A stretch of DNA of 64,000 bases from Hyperoodon ampullatus (taxonomy: Eukaryota > Chordata > Mammalia > Artiodactyla > Ziphiidae): positions 12,047,492 to 12,111,491 of the forward strand of contig OX457061.1 of NCBI GenBank assembly GCA_949752795.1. The letters are read 5' to 3'. Position numbers and translations under genes: made by a program. Positions 43,545-55,139 of this stretch are shown here, piece after piece. The notes under the pieces were generated by a model that had not been told where the DNA came from, made no database searches, and saw only the letters and a list, made by a program, of their open reading frames with translations. How positions within the stretch are numbered: position 1 is the first letter of the stretch; every line of letters begins with the position of its first letter.

Positions 43545-44080
43545 AAAACACTTCTTTTTTTGAGATAATTGTAGATTCACTTGCTGTCATAAGAAATAAT
43601 AAATTCATTAATAATCCATCAGTATAATTTGGTCATTTCAAGAATGTTATAAAAGTGGAATCATATACTATGTAATCTTTTCAGATTGGCTTTTTTTTAC
43701 TTAGCATAATTCCATTGAAATCCATCCAGGTTGTTTCAATAGTATCAATAGTTTGTTCATTTTTATGGCTGAGTAGTATTCCATGGTAGGTAGGTATATC
43801 CCTGTTTGTTTAATTGGGGGACATTTAGATTGTTTCCAGTTTTTGGCTGTTACCAATAAAGCTGATGTGAACATTTGTATACAGGTTTTTGTGTATACAT
43901 TTTCATTTATCTGGGATTAACGCCCAAGAGTGCAATTGCTTTGTTGTGTGGTAAATATAATAGTTTTGTAAGACACTGCCGTACTTTTTCGGAGGGGCTG
44001 TAGCATATTTCCACCAGGAAATGTATGAGTGGCTCAGTTTCTCTACACCTTTACCAGCATTTGACGTTATTACTGTTTTT
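43545..44080 (-). mobile_element. L1 remnant with antisense ORF2 end
   Basis: 'TTGAGATAATTGTAGATTCA', 'TTTATGGCTGAGTAGTATTC', 'CAATAAAGCTGATGTGAACA' and 'TTTCTCTACACCTTTACCAG'. The reverse-strand reading is the C-terminal part of L1 ORF2, with stops. Confidence 0.85.
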
Positions 44081-46215
44081 TAAGGAAACTTAACAGACTT
44101 TATTATTTAGGGCAGCTGTAGGTTTACAGAAAATTGAACAGATAATACGGAGTTCCCATATGTATCTTCCTTCCTCACTGGTTCCCCCTTTTATTAATAC
44201 CTTGCAGTAGTTAAATTGATGGACCAATATTGGTACATTATTAACTAAAGTCCGTAGTTTACATTAGGGTTCACTCTTTGTGTTGTTCATTCTATGGGTT
44301 TTCACAAGTACTTATACATCCACCATATCATACAGAATAGTTTCACTGTCCTAAAAAAATCTCCTGTGTTCTACCTATTCATCCCTCCCCCACCCACAGC
44401 CCCTGGCAACCACTGATCTTTTTCCTGTCTCTATAGTTTTCCCTTTTCCAGAATATCATATATCTGTGGGTTATTAGCCTTGGAATTTCAGTCTTCAGTT
44501 GGTTGAATCCACAGATGTGGAACCCAATGGGCTTAAGCATAGTGGATGCCAAGGGATGCCTGTAATTGGAATTATATGTTTATATAGCCTTTTTAGATTG
44601 GCTTCTTTCACTTAGCAGTATGCATTTAAGGTTCTTCCATGTCTTTTGGTGGTTTGATAGCTCATCTTTTTAATTGCTGAATAATATTCCACCGGGTATA
44701 TATATCACAGTTTGTTTATTTATTCACCTATTGAGAGACATCTTATTTCCAGTTTTTGAAAATTATGAATAAAGCTGCTATAAACATTTGTGTCCAGGTA
44801 TTTGTGTGGACATAAATTTTCAACTCATTTGGGTAAATATCTAGCAGCGAGATTCCCGGATTGTATGAGACTGTACTTAGCTTTGTAAGAAACTACCAAA
44901 TGGTTTTCCAAAGTGGCTGTACTATTTTGCATTCCCACTATTTTGCAATGAATTATTTTTTATTTTAGCCATTCAGATCAATATGTAGTGATATCTCATT
45001 GTGGCTTTAATTTGTATTTCTCTGATGGCTAATGATATTGAACATCTTTTTATGTGCTTATTTGCCATCTATATGTCCTTCCTAGTGAAATATCTTTTAC
45101 TCATTTTCTAATTGGATTGCTTGTTTTTGTTTTTTTACTGTTGTTTTGAGCATTCTTTGTATATTTTAGATAGAAGTCTTTTGTTGGATATATGGTTTGC
45201 AAATATTTTCTCCCAGTTTTTTTTTTTTTTTTTAAATCTTCTTAACCGGTCTTTCATAGAACAAAGGTTTTTAATTTTGATGAGGTCCAGTTCAGGTTTC
45301 CTTTTATAAGTCTTGCTTTTGGTGTCAAATCTGAGAACTATAGACCTAGCTCTATGTCCTGAAGATTTTCTGTAGTTTTACATTTAAGTCTGTGATCCAT
45401 TTGAATTAGTTTTTTTGTATAAGATGTGAGATATAGATCAAAGTTCTTTTTTTTTTTTTTTTTTTTGCCTATGAATGTCCAATTCCTCCAGCATCATTTG
45501 TTGAAAAGGCTATCCTTCCTCCATTGAGTTACTTTTGCACCTTTTTCAAAACTCAGTTGGACATGTTTGTGCGGTTCTAATACTGGGTCTCTATTCTGTT
45601 CCATTGATCTATGTGTATTCTTCTGCCAATACCATACAGTCTTTTTTTTTTTTTAATATTTATTTCTTTGGCTGCATCCGGTCTTTTGGCGCAGTTGTGG
45701 CATGCAGGATCTTTCATCGCAGGGCACGGGCTCTTTGTTGCGGCACGTGGGCTTCTCTCTAGTTGTGGTGTGTGGGCTCTGTAGTTGTGGCACACGGGCT
45801 CCTGAGCGTAGCTCAGTAGTTGCGGCACGTGGGCTCTCTAGTTGTGGCTCGCGTGCTCAGTAGTTGCTGCATGCGGGCTTAGTTGCCCGCGGAATGTGGG
45901 ATCCTAGTTCCCCGACCAGGGATCAAACCGTGTCCCTTGCATTGGAAGGTGGATTCTTAACCACTGGGCCATCAGGGAAGTCCTCCCCATGCAGTCTTGA
46001 TTACTGTAACTATATAATAAATCTTTAAATTGGGTGGAGTGACTCCTCACCTTTTATTCTTTTTCAAAATTGCTTTAGCAGTTCTAGATCTTGTGCTTTT
46101 CCATAAAATTTTAGAATAAGTTTGTGTCTAAGAAAAATCTTGATAGGAATTTCATTAAATCCACAGATCTGTTTGGGGAAAATTGACAGCTTTACTATGG
46201 TGCATCTTTACCTTT
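44081..46215 (-). mobile_element. Second L1 with antisense ORF2 part, 2 kb
   Basis: Begins with antisense 3' UTR text ('GCAGCTGTAGGTTTACAGAA') and reads into ORF2 text ('GCTGAATAATATTCCACCGG', 'CATTGTGGCTTTAATTTGTA', 'CCTCCAGCATCATTTGTTG'). Two poly-T tracts (45,219 and 45,449) and one SINE (45,644) interrupt it. Frames are broken. It is the longest L1 in the window. Confidence 0.88.
45644..45986 (-). mobile_element. CHR SINE, long variant
   Basis: In the L1, TSD CCATACAGTCTT / CCATGCAGTCTT. Body with 'TTGTGGCATGCAGGATCTTT' like the copy at 27,611. Confidence 0.93.
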
Positions 46216-46224
46216 CGTTTTTTT

Positions 46225-46561
46225 AATTTTTTTAATTTTATTATTATTTTTTAAGAAGATGTTGGGGGTAGGAGTTTTTATTAATTAATTAATTTATTTT
46301 TGCTGTGTTGCGTCTTCGTTTCTGTGCGAGGGCTTTCTCTAGTTGTGGCAAGTGGGGGCCACTCTTCATCGCGGTGCGCGGGCCTCTCACTATTGCGGCC
46401 TCTCTTGTTGTGGAGCACAGGCTCCAGATGCGCAGGCTCAGTAGTTGTGGCTCATGGGCCTAGTTGCTCCACGGCATGTGGGATCCTCCCAGACCAGGGC
46501 TCGAACCCATGTCCCCTGCATTAGCAGGCAGATTCTCAACCACTGCGCCACCAGGGAAGCC
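46225..46561 (-). mobile_element. CHR SINE, long form, first of a tandem pair
   Basis: Ends CCACCAGGGAAGCCCC. The target CGTTTTTTTAATTTTT stands on both sides (46,216 and 46,564). Confidence 0.92.
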
Positions 46562-46579
46562 CCCGTTTTTTTAATTTTT

Positions 46580-46934
46580 AAAATAAATTTATTTATTTAT
46601 TTATTTATTTATGGCTGTGTTGGGTCTTCGTTATTGCACGCGGGCTTCCTCTAGTTGTGGTGAGTGGGGGCTACTCTTTGTTGTGGTGCGCGGGTTTCTC
46701 ATTGCAGTGGCTTCTCTTGTTGCAGAGCATGGGCTCTAGGTGCACGGGCTTCAGTAGTTGTGGCGCGAGGGCTCAGTAGTTGTGGCTCGCGGGTTCTAGA
46801 GCGCAGGCTCAGTAGTTGTGGCGCGAGGGCTTAGGTGCTCCGCGGCATGTGGGATCTTCCCTGACCAGGGCTTGGACCCGTGTTCCCTGCATTGGCAGGC
46901 GGATTCTTAACTGCTGTACCACCGGGGAGGTCCC
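46580..46934 (-). mobile_element. CHR SINE, long form, second of a tandem pair
   Basis: Separated from the previous copy by only an A/T-rich TSD. Ends ACCACCGGGGAGGTCCC. One SINE probably inserted into the T-rich tail of the other. Confidence 0.92.
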
Positions 46935-47079
46935 ACCATTCATTTTAAGTAGATTGGAATGAGATTAGAGAGAAGGAGTTCTGTAGAAAAAGTACTCACA
47001 CTACTTCAATTGGGCGGAGAGATTTGTTTATAACTAGCAAAATATTAACTTTTTAAGCGCCCCCCCCTTTGGGTGCTAA

Positions 47080-48260
47080 AAAACACCATTAATAGAGTGA
47101 TGGAAATGGAAGTAATTGTTAATTTATTCATAAATATATTCACTCAACACCTTTATGAATATCTGTTGTGGGCCAGGCACTGTTTTAGGCTCTGCAATAC
47201 AGTGGTAAGTAAGATAGGCAAGGTCCTTACTTTTGTTGACCTTGTGTTCCTGTGTGGAAATAGAAAACAAATAATCAAGAAGTACATCAGTTAAGTGCTA
47301 TGCAGAGAATTAAAATACAGGTGATATTAAGATAGGAGAGTGATGGGGTGGCTAGTTGATTGGATGATCAGGGAAGGCCTCTGAAGAGATCCTGTTTATG
47401 GTTAGATCTGAAGGTTAAGAAGCAGTCAGCCTTAAAAAGAAAAGGAAGACTCTTCCAGTCAGAGGGGACTGTTAGTGCAGTGCAGGGACACAACCGGTAT
47501 GTGGGAGGAACCAAAAAGGAGGATGGAGTAATTGAAGTGTAATAACCAAGAAGAAGAGAGAGGAAGGGCGAGAGAGCGAGATACAGATGAGAGTTTGGTG
47601 AGGTAGGCAGGGCCCAGATCAGCTGAGACTTTATAAACCTGGGTGAGGAGTAAGTATGATTTTTATTCTAAGGATGATGAGAAGCCATTGGAAGATTTTG
47701 AATAGGGGAACGAACAGGTGTGATGTTTTAGACAACGACTCAGTTGTTTGGAGAAAGGATTGTACACTGGGGCCAGAATAAAAGCAGGAAGATGATAAGG
47801 AGGCTATTTCAATATAGGTGAAAGATGATGCTAGAAAAAGGATTCAGGATATATTTTAAAAGTTGAGTTATAAGATAACATTGATAATCTACGTCAGGAC
47901 TGAATTTTTCCCTTTTAGAGCTTGCGTGGATGGTTATTACTGTTTAGTGAGATGGTTAAGACTTGGGAGAGGAGTAGGTTTTTGGAGGAAGAATTTCAGT
48001 GTTTTTCAGTGCTGTCAGGCATCAATTGGTTAGAGAAGTCTAGAGTTCATGTAGAGGCCAGGATTATAGGTATAGTGTGCTGATCTGTATATAGACATTA
48101 TTTAGAGTCATGAAACTGGAATAGGCCACTGAGAAGAAAGTATGATGAAAGACAAGGGGGCCAGGACAGAGCCTTGGAGCGCTGGAACATTATGAGGTCT
48201 GGAAGAGGTGGAAGCAGAGCCAGGAAAGACTGAGAAGGTTTAGTCACTGGTGCCTGGCTC
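47080..48260 (-). mobile_element. Long L2 remnant, antisense
   Basis: 'TGTTGTGGGCCAGGCACTGT', 'GATCAGGGAAGGCCTCTGAA', 'GAGAAGCCATTGGAAGATTT', 'GGAGGCTATTTCAATATAGG' and 'GAGCCTTGGAGCGCTGGAAC' are in L2 order over 1.2 kb. Confidence 0.8.
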
Positions 48261-48449
48261 TTCAGTTTGCTCCCTTGAATTCATAAACTTGATAATGTTA
48301 AAGAAAATGCAGTATCCCTAGATTGGCAGACAATGCTTAGAATTTTTATATGTAACAAAATAACAGTTTCATCAAGAAAGCATCATGTATGTATGCAGTG
48401 TGTATATATATTCCCATATATATGACAATTTTATATATACATATATAAA

Positions 48450-48670
48450 ACAATTAAGTAACTGCTCCGGATCTAGCGTTGTGCTGAAATTAGGGGCGAC
48501 AACAAAGGAAATGTAAAATATAGATCTTGCTTTCATTGAACTTTGATGAAAAGAGAAGTGAAAAAAGGTAATTAAGTGTAAGCTATGGTAGTTGGAGAGG
48601 ATTTCTTAGAGGAGTTGGGGCTTAAAGAGTAAGTAGGACTTCAGTAGGCAGAGGAGGAGAGCAAATCCAG
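48450..48670 (-). mobile_element. L2 fragment, antisense
   Basis: 'ATAGATCTTGCTTTCATTGA' and 'GTTGGGGCTTAAAGAGTAAG' fit the same L2 segment. Confidence 0.55.
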
Positions 48671-48689
48671 GTAATAGAATAGATACGGT

Positions 48690-48860
48690 GGAAGGAAAAT
48701 TGGCTTTTTAGACAGAAGACTTGGCTTGAATGTTGGCTCTATCACTTAATAGCTTTGAGACTTTGGTTTAGTCCCCTTGAGCCTGTGTCCCCCTTGGGGG
48801 CATAACTGCCTCCTCAGGGCTGCTGTGAAGATGAAGACTGTATAGGTTACTTCCACTGTA
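48690..48860 (+). mobile_element. MIR SINE
   Basis: 'AGACAGAAGACTTGGCTTGA', 'TATCACTTAATAGCTTTGAG' and 'GGGCTGCTGTGAAGATGAAG' follow MIR order. Confidence 0.75.
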
Positions 48861-49000
48861 ATAGTAATGCATTAGTTCTGTTGTTGGATGGCTGGTTCAC
48901 AGATGCTATTTTTATTAAAACATGCTTCCTAAATTCAAATGTGTCATTTAGTAATTTGTATTTATCAAATATTTTATAACTTTCAATTAAAATTATTTAG

Positions 49001-49336
49001 GGGGCTTCCCTGGTGGTGCAGTGGTTAGGAATCCGCCTGCCAGTGCAGGGGACACGGGTTTGAGCCTTGGTCCGGGAAGATCCCACATGCCACAGAGCAG
49101 CTAAGCCCATGAGCCACAACTACTGAGCCTGCACTCTAGAGCCTGAGAGCCAAAACTACTGAGCCTACGCGCCACAACTACTGAAACCCGGCGCCTAGAG
49201 CCCATGCTTTGCAACAGGAGAAGCCACCGCAATGCGAAGCCCGCACACCGCAACGAAGAGTAGCCTCTGCTCGCTGCGACTAGGGAAAGCCTGTGCACAG
49301 CAATGAAGACCCAACGCAGCCAAAAATAAATAAATT
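49001..49336 (+). mobile_element. CHR SINE, long form
   Basis: One of the few sense copies right of the promoter. TSD TTAAAATTATTTAG before (ending 49,000) and TTTAAAAATTATTTAG after (ending 49,350). Confidence 0.95.
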
Positions 49337-50310
49337 TAAAAATTATTTAGAGTGCCTAGCTCAGTGTGAGGCATCCAGTAAATTGTAGGTGATAATCATT
49401 ATTGTTACTCAGCTCAGGCTGTAAGAATAGCTTGGCAAAACAAGATGACAGTCCCTGCCATTCATGAGTTTTGCTCTTGGTGTTAAGTCACACTCATATG
49501 AATGCAAGGCATTAAATGCCCTGGAGTCTAAATTTGTGGTTACAGGTACAGATAAAGAGGTCAGGATAAGCATCTTCCCTAGGCCTCATTGTGGCAGTGA
49601 CACTAAATGTGGCCGAGGAAAAAAATTAAGATTTGGATAGGCAGAGAGGGCAGGGTAGGCATTCTATATACTAAGAGGGCATTTATTTTATTTTATTTTA
49701 CTTATTTTATTTCATGTATTTATATTTAGGGGTAGCAAAGCATAAATGTTACTGTCACTGCTGAGGAAATCATTAGTAACATTTAAAAGATTCTCATTCT
49801 AAAAGTTGTGTAATGTTTTAATTGAATTTACCTTTTTCCTTACACAGTTTATTGAATTTGTGCCTGCTCTCCAGATGGCATTATAGTGTAGAATTTATTT
49901 TTGGAGTGTCCTTTTTAAAAATATGGAATTGCTTTTATGATATACCTAGGTTTAATGTCTGTTACCAGTTTTTGCTTGTATGTGTATAAAAAACAAAACT
50001 ATTTTATGCTGTAAGATTTATTGTTACAAAGGCAGGGCAGATTTCTGAAGTTTCCTTGGTAATTTCCCTTCACATCTTTGGATTATTTGTTTCTCAACTG
50101 TTTATAAATTCATGCGCATATGTGGGCTACTAGGATGACTCTCTTTTGGAAGACAGTGCCATTAGAGTCCCTGTACAGCCTGTCCTGAAATTGGGTTGTC
50201 TTAATACAATGCACTGTTCTCTCTCGGTCACTGTAATGGTTTGCAAGTTGCCAGACCCCAGGTCATGCTTCTTGAATGCAGCTGTCTTTCTTGATTTCTG
50301 GAAGTGAAAT

Positions 50311-50342
50311 GAATGGCATCCTACCTCCTAGTCAGCAAGGAG
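50311..50342 (+). repeat. Left arm of a perfect 32-nt inverted repeat
   Basis: From GAATGGCATCCTACC to GTCAGCAAGGAG. Its exact reverse complement stands at 51,242-51,273, and identity stops abruptly at both ends. Not part of any repeat that I recognise. Confidence 0.9.
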
Positions 50343-50514
50343 CTCTTAATTTGCCTTTCAGAGAATCTAGGTTTAATTGCATATCTACTAGAATACTTTG
50401 CACCACTAACTAGACTATAGAGAATCTTTGATAGTATTCCAGTAACCTTCCTTACTGATATGTGATCAGCTCAGTGAAATTGTACAGAGTCATGATGATT
50501 TTTTAGTTTTAATA

Positions 50515-50775
50515 ATAAAAGCTGACATTTACTGAGTGTTCTTGTGCCATGCACTCTGCTAAGCAGCTTTGAAACATGGAATTTTTTTTTCACTTAAACA
50601 TCACCACACGTAATGAGGTGAGTACCGTTTTTATTCCCACTCTACATGTGAGACAGAGAGGTTAATTTCCTGTCCCAGCGTTATACACTTAGCAAGTGGT
50701 AGAGCAGGAATTTGAACCTAGGCAGTCCGATTTAAGGGCCAATTCTCTTATCCACTGTGCTTTACAGTCTTCTCA
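50515..50775 (-). mobile_element. MIR SINE
   Basis: 'GCTGACATTTACTGAGTGTT', 'AGAGCAGGAATTTGAACCTA' and 'TTATCCACTGTGCTTTACAG' are antisense MIR. It lies between the two arms of the inverted repeat. Confidence 0.85.
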
Positions 50776-51241
50776 GATAATGTCCATCTGGGAAACTGTC
50801 ATATTGGGAATTTTATCTTTTATGTGTTACTTTGTGGGAAGGCATTGGAAGCTTGTTAAGTTCTTGTTAGGGATTTTTTAGGCACCCATCACCTTGTGTG
50901 AGGGGTTGGCTATTGTATTAGTTAAGTAACCCCAGCTGCTGAATTAGAGCCCTGAAATACATTGGCTAAAATGCCAAAATACGGTGCATAATAGCCCAGA
51001 GCAGGTGTCCACCTCAGCATGTGGCTCTCCTTTATATAGGCATTTAGGGACCTCAGACATTAGGGCTGATGGGGATTCTACCATCTTTAGTGCCTGGCTT
51101 CCAAGGTTGTTTTTGTTGGAAGCATTCTCTAAGTAAGTGAGGTGGACATTGCAAATGTAATTTCTGCCCACTTTGATTGCTGAGGGCTTAGTCTCATTGC
51201 CTTATCTAGCTGCATATGGATTGGGAAAGGTCACATCCTTT

Positions 51242-51325
51242 CTCCTTGCTGACTAGGAGGTAGGATGCCATTCTGTAGTATTTTGAGTATTTCGTCAGTG
51301 TTGAAATGTTCTTGGGAGGAGTTCA
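51242..51325 (+). repeat. Right arm of the inverted repeat and first direct copy of an 80-bp element
   Basis: CTCCTTGCTGACTAGGAGG begins the 32-nt arm (51,242-51,273). The following 50 bp (CTGTAGTATTTTGAG, CAGTGTTGAAATGTTCTTGG) recur at 52,237-52,313 with few changes. Confidence 0.85.
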
Positions 51326-51434
51326 TTTTCAGCTACAGAATGTGAAGGTGGGGAACATTTCCCAGCTACAACTCTCTTACTTTGGAAGAAACAGTGGATT
51401 TTGGTGGATAGTTAGCAGTCTCCTCCACAGTTGT

Positions 51435-51695
51435 AATGCTGTAGATTTCTATAGGAATGCCAGAGCAGCCCGGTGCTAACGTTTACAAAGTAAGCTTGCA
51501 CACTTACAACTCTTGCTTCTTGGACCAGCTCTGTGAGGTAAGTAGATAAAGCAAATAGTGGTATTCCCATTGCAAATGAGAGAACTGAGACTCAGGTGAT
51601 TAACATTGAAGGAAACCAGCTAGGAAGTTGTAGAACTGGGACTTAAATCCAGATCTCGTGGCTTCAAAGTCAGTGCAGTTTGTATAACACACCAT
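51435..51695 (-). mobile_element. MIR SINE
   Basis: 'GTGAGGTAAGTAGATAAAGC', 'GAGAGAACTGAGACTCAGGT' and 'GAACTGGGACTTAAATCCAG' are antisense MIR. Confidence 0.85.
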
Positions 51696-52236
51696 TTTGG
51701 GGGCAGAAAATGCTATACAACATTTTTTATGCTTACTGCTATCACTGTTCTTACATCTTTCCTTAACAGTGTGTCCAATATAATATTACTGATGTCCAGT
51801 ATAATATACTACAAATTACTGGTACAATTTGGTCTTATTTTGAAGATTCAGAAAGTACATCAAGAGCTTGCATTGCTTCACTGTCATCATTACATTCATA
51901 AATGACATCATACTTTAGATGTTCCAGTTAATGAAATACCAGGCAGCATAGGTTTTACTCTCTTTAGAAGTTACATTTTATAGCCTTGCTTCTGGTAGAT
52001 AAAATGATGTGTAAAATGAGCAAAGGAACTAAAAAAGAAAATAAAAAACAAATAAAATAATTGCGGCAGTTACATTTTCTCTCAGTAGGAAAAATATATT
52101 CCTTTTGAAACACAGTGCTTATCTATGTAATTTCACAGATAATTTTGCTGTACTTAATATGTGGTAAAAAAAATTTTAGTACATGCTACTCAAGAAATTG
52201 GGAACATTTTCTGCTTTGTAGCAGTGAGGGCCTTTT

Positions 52237-52313
52237 TCCTTGCTGACACACTACAGGGAAGATGCCATTCTGTAGTATTTTGAGTTTTTCATCAGTGTTG
52301 AGATGTTCTTGGT
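52237..52313 (+). repeat. Second direct copy of the 80-bp element
   Basis: TCCTTGCTGAC, then a diverged 12-bp spacer, then GATGCCATTCTGTAGTATTT and CAGTGTTGAGATGTTCTTGG. About 990 bp downstream of the first copy in the same orientation. Confidence 0.8.
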
Positions 52314-52319
52314 GAGGTG

Positions 52320-53335
52320 ATTTCAGCAGCAGCGCTTGTGGGAATCTGATTTAGGGGTTGGAAGCTGTGGACTACGATAGAATGTTAAGTATTTGTACAG
52401 ATGGATTATTAATCAGAGAGTAAGCTGGAGACTTCTGCACATCCCCATTTTAATATAACAGACAGCAAGCTCATTCTGGTTGACTTATTTTTGGTTATTT
52501 TTCTTGGAACCCTTGGAATTATTTCAGAGGAGGTGACTTTAGTACAGCTGAATTTTAATAAATAGAAGTAACATGATTTAAATTTATTTTACATATAGCA
52601 AACTACCCTTTCAGCATTCCTTATAGCTTTAGTTTTGTTATGAAAGGGACAGAGATCAGACAAAGAAACACCATTCTGGTTGCATCTGACTGGTGATCTG
52701 TAGCTCTACGGGATAAAGTGTATTTTGCTGAAGTTGTTGTACCTTAGGGATCCAGTCTTTGCTTAGATTTTCAGTTGTCTGACAAAATATGAATAGAAAT
52801 ATAGTAATTGCATCATAATTCACTGAAGCCTAACTGTAGTCTTTATACAATACAGACTAGCATTCCTTGAATGCTTTTGCAAGAATAAATAGCTATCCAG
52901 ATCTGTAACCCATTATTTTAGTGTATACGCTCTGAATAAAAAGATAGATTAAAAAATAGGACGAATTAAGGCTTATCCTCCAACTTCTGTGCTTTGAGTT
53001 GTTCACTTTTGGGGAAAGTACATGTTAAACTTTGACCTTCTACCACAGACAAGGAATGCAGGCAAATGGACTGCTGAAATTCTGTCAGTGCCGCTTTATT
53101 GGCCTAAAATGGTGGGACAGCACTTTCAGGCCATTTTAATGAAGTTCAGTTACAGTGAATGACACGGTATGTCATTTGAATCCTGGTCATAATATGATTC
53201 TTGTATTCACTTGTATTTATAATTTGAATGTGTAGTACAAAAAAATTAAGCCAGTTGGACAAATACAAAATATTTAAGCTGAGATGAGGCACTTCATGTA
53301 ATATTACTCTTCGAAAAAAAAGATCTAAGACTACA
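52320..53335 (+). other. Unique intronic block
   Basis: About 1 kb of AT-rich sequence without a recognised repeat or exon. Confidence 0.45.
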
Positions 53336-53480
53336 AAGGAGGATGGAAAGAGCACTGGCTCTTAGTCATGAGTCCAGGGTTTGAGTTTGAGCCTTGCTAA
53401 AAAGTTGTTCGGTGACTTCGGGCAAGATACTTCACCTCTTTGGGTCTTAGTTTTCTCTTCGAGAAATAAGGATCTTGTAT
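53336..53480 (+). mobile_element. MIR SINE
   Basis: 'AAGAGCACTGGCTCTTAGTC', 'GGTGACTTCGGGCAAGATAC' and 'CTTTGGGTCTTAGTTTTCTC' are sense MIR. Confidence 0.8.
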
Positions 53481-53516
53481 TAGTCTTTTTGACCATTTTC
53501 AGCAGTTTGTGATTTT

Positions 53517-53726
53517 TTTTTTTTTTTTTTTTTTGCGGTACGCGGGCCTCTCACTGTTGTGGCCTCTCCCGTTGCAGAGCACAGGCCCCGGACGCGCAGG
53601 CTCAGGGGCCATGGCTCACAGGCCCAGCCGCTCCGCGACACATGGGATCTTCCTGGACCGGGGCACGAACCCGTGTCCCCTGCATCGGCAGGCAGACTCT
53701 CAACCACTGCGCCACCAGGGAAGCCC
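53517..53726 (-). mobile_element. CHR-2-like SINE, short form
   Basis: TSD CAGCAGTTTGTGATTTT on both sides (53,500 and 53,727), with a T run of about 22 on the tail side. Confidence 0.96.
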
Positions 53727-54144
53727 AGCAGTTTGTGATTTTATGATTCTTATCTCCTTATTCTCCTAGTGTGTTTTTCTGTCTTGTCAAGAGAAGGTTT
53801 ACAGTATAAAGCTGCTAGCTCTTTTTCTTTTGTCTTGATGAATGGTCTTGATAGTAGAAAACATGATTTGAATTTTCCCATCTAGCTTTATTGTGTTTTC
53901 TAAAACTAGTTTTAAAGGAGACATGAAATAAGAAGTATTTAGTTTTACATTTTAATTGTGCCTCACTGCTGTCATAAAACAAGCATGTGAACTGGAAGGA
54001 CAAAACACTTTTAAAACCTCTTAATCAGTGAAAGGAAAACACCTAGGTACCTATTGTATCTATTAAAGTCCTTTGAAATTTCATTTTAAGGCAGAGAGCA
54101 ATACAATCAGTTAATGTGAGTATATGTATAGACTTTGTCTGTAT

Positions 54145-54480
54145 AAGTCATTGCAGATGTATTGCTGAAAAATGTTTTTCTCTAAGCATTTTGTTATTAA
54201 AGCTTAAACATGCAAAAAAGTTGAAGGAATTGTACAGTGAACACCTATATATTCTACAGTTAGCTCAACCTCAGCAATTAACATTTTCTTTTATTTGCTT
54301 TATCATGTTTATCCGTCTATCAATCCATCTTATTTTTGATGTATTTCAAAATAAGTTGCAGACATTCTTAACAGCTTATTCCTAAGCACTTCAACATACA
54401 TGTAACTAGCTGGAGTTCAAACTTGTTACACTTTTTTAAAAGTTAAAATTTACATATGTAAAAATGCACAACTCTGCCAT
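54145..54480 (-). mobile_element. L1 3' remnant, antisense
   Basis: 'GAATTGTACAGTGAACACCT', 'GTTAGCTCAACCTCAGCAAT' and 'GATGTATTTCAAAATAAGTT' parallel the L1 segment at 29,050. Confidence 0.75.
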
Positions 54481-54609
54481 GGATGACATTTATTAATTGA
54501 GCACCTGACATTTCCAGGGCCTGTGCTAGGCTGGCAGATAGATAGAAGAAACAGCCTCTGCCTTCATGGTGCTAATAGGAGAGATATGTGTAAGAAAGTA
54601 AATTCAGTA

Positions 54610-55010
54610 TTTCTTGGACCTTTTAGTTGCAAGTAATAGAAATCTAGGATCTCAATGTATAGGTCTTGCTTTCAAAACTCAAGGGCAGGAATCAGAGGGG
54701 CTTCTAGGAATAACTGGAACCAAGAACTGGAAGGCCGATAGGACTGTCACTTCTTACCTCTGCTTTACTCTGCCCATCTGTTCCTTTCTCTTTGGAGATC
54801 TGCTCTCTTCTCTTTTTAGTACATATGGTAGAATATGGCTTCTTCCATAGCCTTTGTTTTAAAACACAGTTCTCAGCCACACAGAGACACCAATTTTCTA
54901 TTTTAATTTCAATTCCAAATTCCTGGGAGGGGGAATCTGATTGGCCCAATCTGGTCCACCTATGCTTGAGGGCAGAGTTTTGAAGTACATATCTCCTATT
55001 GGAAGCCTGC
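54610..55010. mobile_element. Ancient interspersed repeat, family unknown
   Basis: 'TTTTAGTTGCAAGTAATAGA', 'GGGGGAATCTGATTGGCCCA' and 'ATCTGGTCCACCTATGCTTG' recall a common old mammalian repeat (also hinted at 4,695 and 61,840). I cannot name it. Confidence 0.45.
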
Positions 55011-55139
55011 CTTTCTGTAAGGAGCTAAGTAATGGGGATAGAAGAGACTGTTCCCGGAGCGAACGTGGGGCTATTGTAAGGAGGCTGACATTGAAAAATG
55101 TTTCTAACTACAAGTGTGATAAATAATTCTACAGACAAG

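Noticed and set aside
43545..46215. Possible L1 ORF2 coding capacity
   Set aside because: Antisense ORF2 text is recognisable, but stops, frameshifts, poly-T tracts and SINE insertions break it. No intact reverse transcriptase or endonuclease region is present.
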